From contig CAKUGT010000008.1 of assembly GCA_934654795.1 (NCBI GenBank), positions 4,329 through 68,328 on the forward strand: a DNA stretch of 64,000 nucleotides, read 5' to 3'. The translations under genes and the position numbers were made by a program. The notes beneath the pieces are model-generated. The model was not told where the DNA came from. It worked only from the letters and a program-made list of their open reading frames with translations, and did not search any database. How positions within the stretch are numbered: position 1 is the stretch's first letter; each line of letters opens with the position of its first letter. This document shows, piece after piece, positions 40,665 through 49,302 of the stretch. Origin of the DNA: an uncultured Collinsella sp. (GTDB lineage Bacteria > Actinomycetota > Coriobacteriia > Coriobacteriales > Coriobacteriaceae).

Positions 40665-43235
40665 ATGGAATTTTACGCAAGCTGCCCCGAGGGCTTTGAG
40701 TCCGCACTCGCCGATGAGCTTAAACGCCTCGGGCTTTCGCATGTCCGCCGCCTGAAGGGCCGCGCTACGTTTGAGGGCGAGCTCGAGGAAGGCTACCGCG
40801 CCTGTCTGTGGTCGCGCCTGGCCAGCCGCGTGTTTGTGGTGCTTGGGCGCTTTGAGGCGCAGGATGCCGACGAGCTGTACGGCAGCGTTTACGACATCGC
40901 CTGGGAGACCATCATCCGCCCCGGCGCCACCATCGCCATCACCGCCCGCGGCGTGACCGAGCAGCTGCGCAACACGCGCTTCTCGGCCCTGCGCGCCAAG
41001 GACGCGCTGTGCGACCGTCTGGCCGAGACCACGGGCCGTCGCGCCGATGTCGACGCCGCCGACCCCGATGTTCACCTACTGCTTTCGCTGCGTCAGCGCC
41101 GCGCGAGCATCAGCCTGGACCTTTCGGGCGACCCGCTGTTCAAACGCCTGCCGCCCGCAGCGACCCGCGCCGGCGAGGGCGCGCACGTGCTGCGCCCCGA
41201 CTACGCCGCCCTAGTGCTGGCGCAGGTCGGCTGGACCGCACTGTGCGAGCGCGAGTTGACGGTCGACGATTACGAGAATGAAGCCCTTCCCACGCTGATC
41301 GATGCTTCGTGCGCCGGCGGCGGTCTGCTGCTAGAGGCCGTGAACATTCTGACCGACCGCGCCCCGGGCGCCGCACGCGAGCGCTGGGGCTTTGAGGGCT
41401 GGCAGCTGCACGACGCCGCTCTGTGGGAGCAGCTGCTTGCCGAGGCGCGCGAACGCGAGACCGCGGCGCGCGAGCGCCAGGCACGCATCGTGGCCGTAGA
41501 CATCGACCCCGCCGCCCGCAAGACCGCCGAGCGCATGGTCAAGAGCGCTGGCTACAAGCGTTTTGTCGACTTTTGTGCCGCCAAGCCCGCCACCGTGCTG
41601 GACCATGCGGGCGCCGTCGCCGGTGCCGCCGTGGTCGCAGACACCACCGAGACCCCGCTTTCGCTCATGCACGACGCCATGACGCTGGTCGGCGAGCTGC
41701 GCCGCGCGCCCGAGCTCGCTTCGGCACCGGTCGCCGCACTCACCCGCGATGGCCTTATGGCCCGCGCGCTCCATGCCGAGCCCGCGCGCTCCATCGCCGT
41801 CATGCCCAATAACGAGGAGGCGGCTATTGAGGTTTGGCCCTCGCTCGACCACGCCGCCGCAGCGTTTGAGGCTGCGACCAGCGCGGATGCTGAGGGCGAG
41901 ACCGCGGACGCCGACGACGTCATCAGCGACGAAGTCCCCGCCCCCGCCATGCCCGAGCCTGCCGCCACGCTCGACTTGGGCGACGGCAAGCCGCTGCCCG
42001 TGCTCATCCCCGAATCCGAGCAGTTCGCCAACCGCCTGCGCAAGAACGCCCGTCTGCGCCGCAAGTGGGCCAAGCGCGAGGGCGTGAGCTGCTACCGCGT
42101 CTACGATGCCGACCTGCCCGACTACTCCGCTGCCATCGACCTGTACGAGGGCTGCCCGCAGACGCCGGGCCGCTGGCTCGTCATCGCCGAATACGCCGCG
42201 CCCAAGACCATCGACCCCGCGCTTGCCCAAGCCCGCATGCTCGACATCTTGGCCATCGCACCGCGTATCCTGGATGTTCCGGCCGAACATGTGCACGCCA
42301 AGGCCCGCATGCGTTCGCGCGGCGGCTCGCAGTACGGCAAACAGGGCGCCGGCAAGGGCGCATCGGGCGAGCGCGCCAACATCGCGCGCCGTCGTCTGCC
42401 GCTCATCGAAGAGGGCGGCCTTACCTTTGCCGTCAACTTTGACGACTACCTGGATGTGGGCATCTTCCTGGATCACCGCGTCACCCGCAACCTGGTGCGC
42501 GAGCACGCCAAACAGGCACGCCGCTTCCTCAATCTGTTCGCCTATACCGGCACCGCCACCTGCTATGCGGCAGACGGCGGCGTCGAGGAAACTGTGACGG
42601 TCGACCTTTCCAACACCTACCTGGACTGGGCCGAGCGCAATATGCGCCAGAACGGCTTTGTTGGTCCGCAGCATCATTTTGTGCGCGACGACGTGCTTGC
42701 CTGGATTCGCGACCAGCGCCAGACGCGCAACCGCTGGGACCTGATTTTTGTCGACCCGCCCACGTTTTCGAACTCATCCAAGATGGGCCGCCGCACCTGG
42801 GATGTCCAGCGCGACCATGTTGAGCTTTTGGCCGGCGTATCGCGCCTGCTCGCACAGGGCGGCCACGCCATCTTTAGCTGCAACCTGCGCGGCTTCCGCC
42901 CCGAGACGCGCAAGCTCGCGCGCGCGGGCGTCGTGCTACAGGACATTACGGCGCAGACCATCCCCGAGGATTTCGCGCGCAACCAGAAGGTGCACCATTG
43001 CTATATCGTGCGCCGCCTGCCCATCGAGGACGCCATGGCAGAAGCCGGCTTTAGCGCCGAGGAAATTGCCGAGCGTGTCGAGGAGCTGCGCAACCCCGAA
43101 GCCCGCAAGCCTCGCGCAACGGCACCCGCGCACGCGCAGGCAGGCGACCGGGGGCCGCGCGGCAACGGCAAGCCTGACTCCGCCGGTAAGCCCAAAAAGA
43201 AGAAGTTCTACGCCAGCAAGCCCAAGGGCAAATAA
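40665..43235 (+). CDS. rlmL: RlmKL-type 23S rRNA methyltransferase, RlmL half degenerate
   Basis: An 856-residue protein. Residues 1-160 form the THUMP and flanking region (FYASCPEGFESALADELKRLG). The first methyltransferase domain has a weakened SAM motif (DASCAGGGLLLEA), and no NPPY active motif could be found, so G2445 modification may be lost. An acidic Ala/Glu linker lies at about 420-450. The C-terminal RlmK domain is intact (LFAYTGTATCYAADGG, FVDPPTFSNSSK), which should make m7G2069. A basic tail (KPKKKKFYASK) ends the protein. E. coli RlmKL is shorter (702). The ATG follows GAGAGGTCACCC, with TATAAT at 40632. Confidence 0.85.
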   Translation: MEFYASCPEGFESALADELKRLGLSHVRRLKGRATFEGELEEGYRACLWSRLASRVFVVLGRFEAQDADELYGSVYDIAWETIIRPGATIAITARGVTEQLRNTRFSALRAKDALCDRLAETTGRRADVDAADPDVHLLLSLRQRRASISLDLSGDPLFKRLPPAATRAGEGAHVLRPDYAALVLAQVGWTALCERELTVDDYENEALPTLIDASCAGGGLLLEAVNILTDRAPGAARERWGFEGWQLHDAALWEQLLAEARERETAARERQARIVAVDIDPAARKTAERMVKSAGYKRFVDFCAAKPATVLDHAGAVAGAAVVADTTETPLSLMHDAMTLVGELRRAPELASAPVAALTRDGLMARALHAEPARSIAVMPNNEEAAIEVWPSLDHAAAAFEAATSADAEGETADADDVISDEVPAPAMPEPAATLDLGDGKPLPVLIPESEQFANRLRKNARLRRKWAKREGVSCYRVYDADLPDYSAAIDLYEGCPQTPGRWLVIAEYAAPKTIDPALAQARMLDILAIAPRILDVPAEHVHAKARMRSRGGSQYGKQGAGKGASGERANIARRRLPLIEEGGLTFAVNFDDYLDVGIFLDHRVTRNLVREHAKQARRFLNLFAYTGTATCYAADGGVEETVTVDLSNTYLDWAERNMRQNGFVGPQHHFVRDDVLAWIRDQRQTRNRWDLIFVDPPTFSNSSKMGRRTWDVQRDHVELLAGVSRLLAQGGHAIFSCNLRGFRPETRKLARAGVVLQDITAQTIPEDFARNQKVHHCYIVRRLPIEDAMAEAGFSAEEIAERVEELRNPEARKPRATAPAHAQAGDRGPRGNGKPDSAGKPKKKKFYASKPKGK

Positions 43236-43238
43236 CAA

Positions 43239-43305
43239 AGTTGCGGTGGAATATGGACTGTTTGGCCGCCAAATAGGCCAATTCCGTCCGTATTTCACCG
43301 CAACT
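43239..43305. repeat. Inverted repeat, AGTTGCGGTGGAATA family, copy 2
   Basis: AGTTGCGGTGGAATATGGAC (43239-43258) pairs with GTCCGTATTTCACCGCAACT (43286-43305). The outer 15 bp match the copy at 3954, the inner part does not. It lies at the convergent junction of rlmKL and the response regulator gene and may end both. Confidence 0.75.
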
Positions 43306-43328
43306 CATGAGGGGATGTGGGCGATGGG

Positions 43329-44042
43329 CTAGCCTTGGGTGACTAGGCGGTAGCCAATGCCTACGTGCGTTTGGATATAGCGCGGATGCGCGGGGTCGGA
43401 CTCGATCTTCTTACGCAACGTGCCCATAAAGACACGCAGGCTCGCCAGGTCGCTCTTGGTCGCGGTGCCCCAGATCTCGTGCAGGATAAACTGGTGCGTG
43501 AGCACCTTATCGGCGTTGTGGGCCAGCAGGCACAACAGCTTGTATTCGATCGGCGTCAGATGCAACTCCTCGCCGGCCATCGTGGCGATACCGGCATCGT
43601 AATCGATGTGCAGCTCACCCGTATCGAACGTGCCCTCGGACGCCACGCTGCCCGTCTGCTCATATGACAGGCGCCTGAGCGTGGTGCGGATGCGCGCCAG
43701 CAATTCCTCGACCGAAAACGGCTTGGTCAGGTAATCGTCGGCACCGGCGTCGAGCGCACGGATTTTATCCGCGTCCTCGCTGCGCGCCGAGACCACGATA
43801 ATCGGCATGCCCGACCACGAACGCACCGACTCCACCACCTTGACGCCATCCATATCGGGCAGGCCCAGGTCGAGCAGTACAATGCTCGGCGCCTGCGACG
43901 ACGCAGCGGCAATGGCGGCGTGTCCGGTCTCCACGGCCATATGACGCAGGCCGTGCGCCTCGAGTGCGGCTACGATTAAGTTGCGGACGGCGGGGTCGTC
44001 CTCAACGACCAAGATCAGCGGTTTCACGGCAGAGTTCGGCAC
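43329..44042 (-). CDS. kdpE: KdpE-like response regulator
   Basis: A 237-residue OmpR-family regulator. The receiver domain has acidic pair EDD at 14-16, phospho-acceptor Asp58 (LLDLGLPDMDG) and Lys in YLTKPF. The C-terminal winged helix includes LTPIEYKLLCLLAHNADKVLTHQFIL and HVGIGYRLV. The GTG start after AAGGAG, 4 bp past the kinase stop, was preferred to a longer ATG frame overlapping the kinase. It pairs with the kinase upstream. KdpE normally activates kdpFABC; none is present here, but kup is close by. Confidence 0.88.
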   Translation of the reverse strand: MPNSAVKPLILVVEDDPAVRNLIVAALEAHGLRHMAVETGHAAIAAASSQAPSIVLLDLGLPDMDGVKVVESVRSWSGMPIIVVSARSEDADKIRALDAGADDYLTKPFSVEELLARIRTTLRRLSYEQTGSVASEGTFDTGELHIDYDAGIATMAGEELHLTPIEYKLLCLLAHNADKVLTHQFILHEIWGTATKSDLASLRVFMGTLRKKIESDPAHPRYIQTHVGIGYRLVTQG

Positions 44043-44046
44043 AGCG

Positions 44047-45672
44047 CTACTCCTTATCAAACGAAACATCGGCGGCGGGAAGCTCAATCGTAAAGACCGA
44101 GCCGTGCGGTTCCGCCGCGGCAACCTCTATGCTACCGCCATGCGCGAGCATAATGGAGCGGCAGAGCGAAAGCCCCAGGCCCACGCTGCGGTGACCATCG
44201 GCCAGGCCATGGTTGGCGGTGTAGAACGACTCAAAGATGCGGCCGCGGTCCTCGGGCGCAATGCCAGGGCCGTCATCGGCGACCGAGCACGTCACGCGCC
44301 CCTCGTCGACACCAATCGAAATCACGATATGCGAGCCCGCCGGCGTATACGTGATGGCGTTGTTCACCAGGTTCACCACAAGCTGCACCATCAGGCGCGC
44401 ATCGACGTTGACGAGCGCCGGCTCGTCGCCCGCCACCACCTTAAGGTCGTGCTCGCGCACGGCCGGGTTCACGTGGCGCAGCGCCTCCTCGACGATATCG
44501 TCCATGAGTTCGAGCGTGGTCGACAGATGCATACCGCCGCCCTCGAGCTTGGTGATGGCAAGCAGGTTCTCGACGGTGGCGTTGAGCCACAGCGCATCGG
44601 AGCGAATGGACAGCAGCATGTTGCGGCGCGTCTGGTCGTCGAGCACGGCGGTGCCGGTCGAACCCTGATCGAGCAGCACATCGGCATTGCCCGAGATGCT
44701 CGTGAGCGGTGTGCGCAGATCGTGCGAGATGGAACGCAGCAGGTTGGCGCGCAGCTGCTCGTTTTTGGCGAGCACCGCTGCCTCCTCGCGAGCCTTCATG
44801 GCACGGGCGCGATCAATCGCCAGCTCGCCTTCGCTCACGATAGCATCGGCCAGCATCCGCTCTTCGTACGTGAGCGCATCGGCCTCGGTAACGATAGCCA
44901 GCACGCCCACCACCGAGGCAGGGCCGCCCGAGCGTACGATGCTCTCGCCCGAGCGCACCGTGAGGTAAATACCGTAAAACGCCGAGCCGCCATAGGTGGC
45001 ATCGAGCGGCGTTCCCACATAGGCCGAGGACGAAAGCAGCGGCGGCATCTGAGGCGCCAGGTCATGCACCGGCGCGGTGTCGCCAACGGCCGTGTATGTC
45101 GAGCGCGGCAGCAGGTCATCGCCTTCGTCATCGGCGCTATACCACACGCATGGGCAGCCCGAAAGGCGCGCCAGCTGCGTGGCCATGGCATGCACGATCT
45201 GCGGCTCGTCGGCGCAGCGCTGCAACATGCGGTTGGTTTCGAGAACCATCTGCGTACGGCGGTCGCTAGCAGCGGCCTGTGCCAAGGCACGGCGCAGTGC
45301 CAGCGCGATCGAGCTCGACACGAGCGAGACCACGAACATGATGAAAAACATGCCGGGATGAATGTGGTCGATAAACGTTAGGGAGTACCGCGGCTCGATG
45401 AACAAAAAGTTATAGAGCGCCACGGCGGCGACCGAGCTCAGCACACAGTACAGGCGGCTCCAGGTAAAAAACGCGCACAGCTGCACGGCGAGCACGTATA
45501 CAATCATGACGCTCGGGGCAAGACCGGGTCGGTCGAGCAATGCGCCCACAACCGTCGCCGCCACCAACAACCCTGCCGACACACCGGCATCGTACAGAGG
45601 CCCGCGGCGCGTCTGCGTCGAACGTCTCCACCAAAAGCTATCGGCAAGATCGCCATCCGAGTGGACGTCCAT
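44047..45672 (-). CDS. kdpD: KdpD-like sensor histidine kinase lacking the N-terminal KdpD sensor
   Basis: A 541-residue kinase. It starts with four closely spaced membrane helices of the DUF4118 type (about 28-125), followed by a GAF-like region (about 150-290) and a HisKA/HATPase core: phospho-His317 in SISHDLRTPLTS, NAITYTPAGS (N box), DDGPGIAPEDRGRIFESFY and GLGLSL. The cytoplasmic KdpD and USP sensor domains of full-length KdpD are missing. A GTG two codons earlier is a possible start. It lies directly upstream of the response regulator gene. Confidence 0.87.
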   Translation of the reverse strand: MDVHSDGDLADSFWWRRSTQTRRGPLYDAGVSAGLLVAATVVGALLDRPGLAPSVMIVYVLAVQLCAFFTWSRLYCVLSSVAAVALYNFLFIEPRYSLTFIDHIHPGMFFIMFVVSLVSSSIALALRRALAQAAASDRRTQMVLETNRMLQRCADEPQIVHAMATQLARLSGCPCVWYSADDEGDDLLPRSTYTAVGDTAPVHDLAPQMPPLLSSSAYVGTPLDATYGGSAFYGIYLTVRSGESIVRSGGPASVVGVLAIVTEADALTYEERMLADAIVSEGELAIDRARAMKAREEAAVLAKNEQLRANLLRSISHDLRTPLTSISGNADVLLDQGSTGTAVLDDQTRRNMLLSIRSDALWLNATVENLLAITKLEGGGMHLSTTLELMDDIVEEALRHVNPAVREHDLKVVAGDEPALVNVDARLMVQLVVNLVNNAITYTPAGSHIVISIGVDEGRVTCSVADDGPGIAPEDRGRIFESFYTANHGLADGHRSVGLGLSLCRSIMLAHGGSIEVAAAEPHGSVFTIELPAADVSFDKE

Positions 45673-45690
45673 CGGCACCGATCCCTCCCT

Positions 45691-45737
45691 CAAAAACAAA
45701 AACCACCACAAAGGGGCCAGGCACCTTTGTGGTGGTT
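45691..45737 (-). terminator. Rho-independent terminator between the kup unit and the kdpDE-like genes
   Basis: AACCACCACAAA and TTTGTGGTGGTT form a perfect stem, followed on the minus strand by TTTTTGTTTTTG. It lies just past the small membrane protein gene, so the kinase is expressed by its own promoter or by read-through. Confidence 0.88.
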
Positions 45738-45783
45738 TCCCTTGTGGTGGTCCTAAGTGTAAAGCCTTTACTACCGGCAGTCG

Positions 45784-45954
45784 CTAGACAAACAGCACGT
45801 GCGCGAGCAGGGCGCAAACGCACGCCGCGGCAAATACCAGCGCCACGACCGAGATCACGCGATCGGCCATGTCCATGTTGGCTCGGTTCGTGAAGAACTG
45901 GTCCTCGGCGGCGTCGATACCCACCTCGCGGACATCGAGTGTCCTTGCATCCAT
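45784..45954 (-). CDS. Small membrane protein beside Kup, 56 residues
   Basis: MDARTLDVREVGIDAAEDQF begins a polar N-terminus, then comes one hydrophobic helix (VISVVALVFAAACVCALLAHV). It lies 61 bp downstream of kup on the same strand and ends just before a strong terminator, so it belongs to the kup unit. A regulatory or stabilising subunit comparable in size to KdpF is possible. No family recognised. The ATG was preferred to upstream in-frame Met on spacing. Confidence 0.65.
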   Translation of the reverse strand: MDARTLDVREVGIDAAEDQFFTNRANMDMADRVISVVALVFAAACVCALLAHVLFV

Positions 45955-46015
45955 GTTTACCTCCCCGGCTTTTACTTCATCCATCGATAATCAACCCCGT
46001 GTAGCCCGCCGACGC

Positions 46016-48043
46016 CTACGGGCGCTCGTTGGGCGCCAGGCGCTGCATCTTGTTCACAGCCTTGAACTTGGTGAACAGCGGCACATACTCAAAGCTCACG
46101 TTGGAGTTCTCCAGGCCGTACCAGCGCGCGGGCGTGCCGGCGGCGCGGCGGATGATGTACTTGAGCGTGATGGCCGTGCGCTCGCTGGGCTCCACGTCGC
46201 TCTCGGGCGCCAGCAGCTTGCGGATCATGACGAACTTGAACGTGCCGATGTTGCCCGGGTCCTTGTAGACCGAGTAGTCGTGCTTTTGCGCGGGCAGCTC
46301 GCCGGTGGCGGCAAGATCCTGAACGACCTGACGCAGGTAGGCGTTAACGCGCTGGTTGACCTTATAGCCCAGGTACAGATGCACACGGAACACGTAGTCG
46401 GTGTCGAACGTCTCGACCGAATAGGCAAACGTGTATGGCTCGTCCATGGTCTCGACGTTCACAAACCACCAGGCGCGGGCGCGCTTGGGATGCTTGTCCA
46501 GAATCGAGTAGACAATGTCGCGGTCGATGTAATCGGTATGGGTGTCCTTAGTCAGGTACACGATGTTGTCGCTCATGCGCTCGTAGCGGTCGTCGTCGCG
46601 CAGACGCTTGAGCTGCGGCAGATAGCTGCGCAGCGGCAGCAGCGTAAACTGGCGCTGCTCGACCGCCGTGCCGTTGTACCAGCACACCATGACGCCCATG
46701 ATGAGCGCGGCCATGAGGATGGTGAAGTAGCCGCCGTGGAAGAACTTGGTGAGCGAACTCACAAAGAAGAAGCCCTCAAGCAAAAGGAAGAAAGCGGCGA
46801 AGACCCACGGTGCGACCTTGAGCTTGCGCTCCTCGTGCAGGTAGAAGAAGAGCAGCAGCGTGGTGCACATCATAGTGAGCGTAATGGCCAGGCCGTAAGC
46901 GGCTTCCATGTGCGCGGAGTTCTGGAACAGCAGCACCACGATGACGCAGCCCACGAGCATGACGTTGTTGACCATGGGAATGTAGAGCTGGCCCTTGGTC
47001 TCGGCCGGATAGAAGACCTGCATGTGCGGCATGAGGTCCAGACGGCTGGCCTCGGACACCAGCGAGAACGCGCCGGTGATGAGTGCCTGCGAGGCGATGA
47101 TGGCCGCGATGGTGGAAAGGCCGACGGCAAACGGGCGCAGCCCGGGAGCGAGCATCTGGTAGAACGGGTTGAGGTCGGCAATGCCCATGAGCTCGGGGTT
47201 GGCAGCATTGTTGATAAGCCAAGCGCCCTGGCCCATGTAGGACAGCAGCAGGCAGCACTTAACAAACGGCCAGGTGGCGTAGATGTTGCCGCGGCCCACA
47301 TGGCCCATGTCGGAGTAGAGTGCCTCGGCGCCGGTGGTGGCGAGGAAGCAGCTGCCCAAGATCATGATGCCCGCGTGGTTGTTGGGGCTCAGCAAAAAGG
47401 CAATGCCGCGCACCGGGTTGAGGCACAGCAGCACGGCGGGATGCTGGAAGACAAAAAACAGACCCGTGCCGCCCAAGAACAGGAACCACAGCGTCATGAT
47501 GGGGCCAAAGGCATGACCGATCTTGGCCGTACCGATGCGCTGCACCAAGAAGAGCACGATGATAATGGCAAGCGTGATGGCGACAACGCGACCCTGGTCA
47601 TCGCCCAGTACGGCATGGACCGCGGGAATGGTGCGCAGACCCTCGATGGCCGTGGTAACGGTAACGGCCGGCGTCAGGATGCCGTCGGCGAGCAGCGCGG
47701 CGCCACCCAGCATGGCGGGGATGATGAGCCACTTGCCGCAGCGCTTGACCAGGCTGTACAGGGCGAAGATGCCGCCCTCGCCGTGGTTGTCGGCGCGCAG
47801 CGAGATGAGCACGTACTTGATGGTCGTCAGCAGCGTAACCGTCCACACGACAAGGGAGAGCGCACCGAGCACGAACTCCTCCGTGACGCTTCCGATGCCG
47901 CCGTTGCCGGCAACGAGCGCCTTGGTTACATACATGGGGCTGGTGCCGATATCGCCATACACCACGCCCAGCGTGACGAGCATCGCCGAGATGCTCACCG
48001 GAATCGCAGCATGCGAAGCTGCCTCCTTGGCCTTTTGTTCCAT
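46016..48043 (-). CDS. kup: Kup-family potassium transporter
   Basis: A 675-residue K+ uptake system. The N-terminus has the family signature VTLGVVYGDIGTSPMYV. About twelve helices follow, including GEGGIFALYSLVKRCGKW and GTGLFFVFQHPAVLL, then a cytosolic C-terminal domain of roughly 200 residues ending in the typical VPLFTKFKAVNKM-like segment. The start is the ATG after GGGAGGAAACC; a TTG six codons upstream is less likely. It leads a unit with the small membrane protein. Confidence 0.94.
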   Translation of the reverse strand: MEQKAKEAASHAAIPVSISAMLVTLGVVYGDIGTSPMYVTKALVAGNGGIGSVTEEFVLGALSLVVWTVTLLTTIKYVLISLRADNHGEGGIFALYSLVKRCGKWLIIPAMLGGAALLADGILTPAVTVTTAIEGLRTIPAVHAVLGDDQGRVVAITLAIIIVLFLVQRIGTAKIGHAFGPIMTLWFLFLGGTGLFFVFQHPAVLLCLNPVRGIAFLLSPNNHAGIMILGSCFLATTGAEALYSDMGHVGRGNIYATWPFVKCCLLLSYMGQGAWLINNAANPELMGIADLNPFYQMLAPGLRPFAVGLSTIAAIIASQALITGAFSLVSEASRLDLMPHMQVFYPAETKGQLYIPMVNNVMLVGCVIVVLLFQNSAHMEAAYGLAITLTMMCTTLLLFFYLHEERKLKVAPWVFAAFFLLLEGFFFVSSLTKFFHGGYFTILMAALIMGVMVCWYNGTAVEQRQFTLLPLRSYLPQLKRLRDDDRYERMSDNIVYLTKDTHTDYIDRDIVYSILDKHPKRARAWWFVNVETMDEPYTFAYSVETFDTDYVFRVHLYLGYKVNQRVNAYLRQVVQDLAATGELPAQKHDYSVYKDPGNIGTFKFVMIRKLLAPESDVEPSERTAITLKYIIRRAAGTPARWYGLENSNVSFEYVPLFTKFKAVNKMQRLAPNERP

Positions 48044-48078
48044 AAGCCGGTTTCCTCCCAACTTTAATGTTCGAAGGG

Positions 48079-48106
48079 ATTATAGGTAATCGGCCCATGC
48101 TTGCAC
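48079..48106 (-). promoter_or_regulatory. Predicted promoter of kup
   Basis: Perfect -10 TATAAT (48079-48084) with a -35-like GTGCAA 16 bp upstream. About 35 bp separate the -10 from the start codon. No K+ or c-di-AMP riboswitch pattern was seen in the 160-bp gap. Confidence 0.55.
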
Positions 48107-48166
48107 GGCACTGTTTCCCAGCTAGATAAACATTTATGCGGCCTTTATGCCACTGCGGCGATATGG

Positions 48167-48210
48167 AATGTGACAAAGGGACAACAAAGGAACGGCCCCC
48201 TTGCCACATT
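48167..48210. repeat. Expanded copy of the 33-bp palindrome
   Basis: AATGTGACAAAGGGAC on the left and GGCCCCCTTGCCACATT on the right keep the family ends, but the centre holds an extra AACAAAGGAAC. It lies at the 3' end of the nitroreductase gene. Confidence 0.6.
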
Positions 48211-48212
48211 GG

Positions 48213-49088
48213 TTATTTACCGAGCCAGTTTTTGAACCACCACTCCATGGATCGGCTCATCTCGGCCATAAAGGGACTCGTGTGCTTGCGCGTATAGATG
48301 TCCACCACGCGCTCCCCCACCTCGCGGGCATGCGGACGGAACATCGCGTCCATCTCGGCCACCTGAGCATCCATGGTCGCGGCGTCGGCGCGGCAGTAAC
48401 GCTCCTCGTGCACCAGGTTCACCACGGGATGCGCGATCGCCGGGCGCTCCTTGCGGGGCGTGCCGATGATAAGCATCGACAGCGGCATGGTATAGGGCGG
48501 CAAGCCCAGCAGCTCGGCAACTTCCTCGGCGTTCTCGACGATGTCGCCGATATAGCAGCTCCCCAGCCCCAGAGCCTCGGCGGCAACCACGGCATTTTGC
48601 GCGGCGATCACGGCATCCTGCGCCGCGATGGCAAAGTCGCCCAGACCCGGCGCGCGGCGGGGCTGCTTGCCCGTGCGCTCTACAAACTCGGGCTCAAAGC
48701 AGCCAACATGCTCAAACAGGTCGATCCACTTGGCGTAGTCGACCACAAATATAAGTGCCCACGGGGCCTTGGCGATCATGGGCTGGTGGTCGCACAGGTC
48801 GGCCAAGCGGCCGAGCGTAGCCTGCTCGCGGATGCTCACGATGGAGTACATCATCATGGCGCCCGCCGATGGCGCGCGACTCGCCGCATGCAGAATCGCT
48901 GCACGCTGTTCGTCGGTCACCGCCACGGGGAGCTCGTCATCATCGCGCGCAAAGGCACGTGTGGAAGAACGTTGCTCCAAGATGTCCAGTACCGCGTTGC
49001 CCGTAGCTTCGACCGGATAGCCGCCGGCGTCCACGCCCGCAGTTCCATCGCAGCACTCGACATCCGTCTTGCAAACCTGCTCGCTCAT
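48213..49088 (-). CDS. Nitroreductase-family FMN oxidoreductase
   Basis: A 291-residue flavoprotein. ILEQRSSTRAF is the classical FMN-phosphate binding opening, APSAGAMMMYSIV follows, and AAEALGLGSCYIGDI lies in the second half. The C-terminal extension (YTRKHTSPFMAEMSRSMEWW) and the first 30 Cys- and Asp-containing residues make it longer than basic NfsB. It probably reduces quinones or nitro-compounds with NAD(P)H. The ATG follows GGATGAGGCG. Single gene. Confidence 0.87.
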   Translation of the reverse strand: MSEQVCKTDVECCDGTAGVDAGGYPVEATGNAVLDILEQRSSTRAFARDDDELPVAVTDEQRAAILHAASRAPSAGAMMMYSIVSIREQATLGRLADLCDHQPMIAKAPWALIFVVDYAKWIDLFEHVGCFEPEFVERTGKQPRRAPGLGDFAIAAQDAVIAAQNAVVAAEALGLGSCYIGDIVENAEEVAELLGLPPYTMPLSMLIIGTPRKERPAIAHPVVNLVHEERYCRADAATMDAQVAEMDAMFRPHAREVGERVVDIYTRKHTSPFMAEMSRSMEWWFKNWLGK

Positions 49089-49302
49089 CGCCTCATCCTC
49101 GCCAATTCTTTAAGAAGCCTTTACGTTTCCGTGTAATTCCCGTCCATTATCGCGCAGGTCGCCACTCCATTGCGCAACACCGCCACACGCGCGCGTTATT
49201 ATGGCTGGTTGTTGTGCGCAGCCCTCAAATGCTGCGCATATCTTGGTAACAATCGGGTAAACCCCCGCTTTCGTAGGTTCTAAGTTTGTGAGGAGTCTCA
49301 GC

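Noticed and set aside
45869..48067. A 732-codon open frame on the plus strand over kup
   Set aside because: Shadow of the kup gene; composition (Gln/His/Gly/Asp) and absence of motifs match antisense frames.
48044..48166. c-di-AMP (ydaO-type) riboswitch upstream of kup
   Set aside because: Only about 160 bp are available and no conserved ydaO pattern was seen; a plain promoter explains the region.
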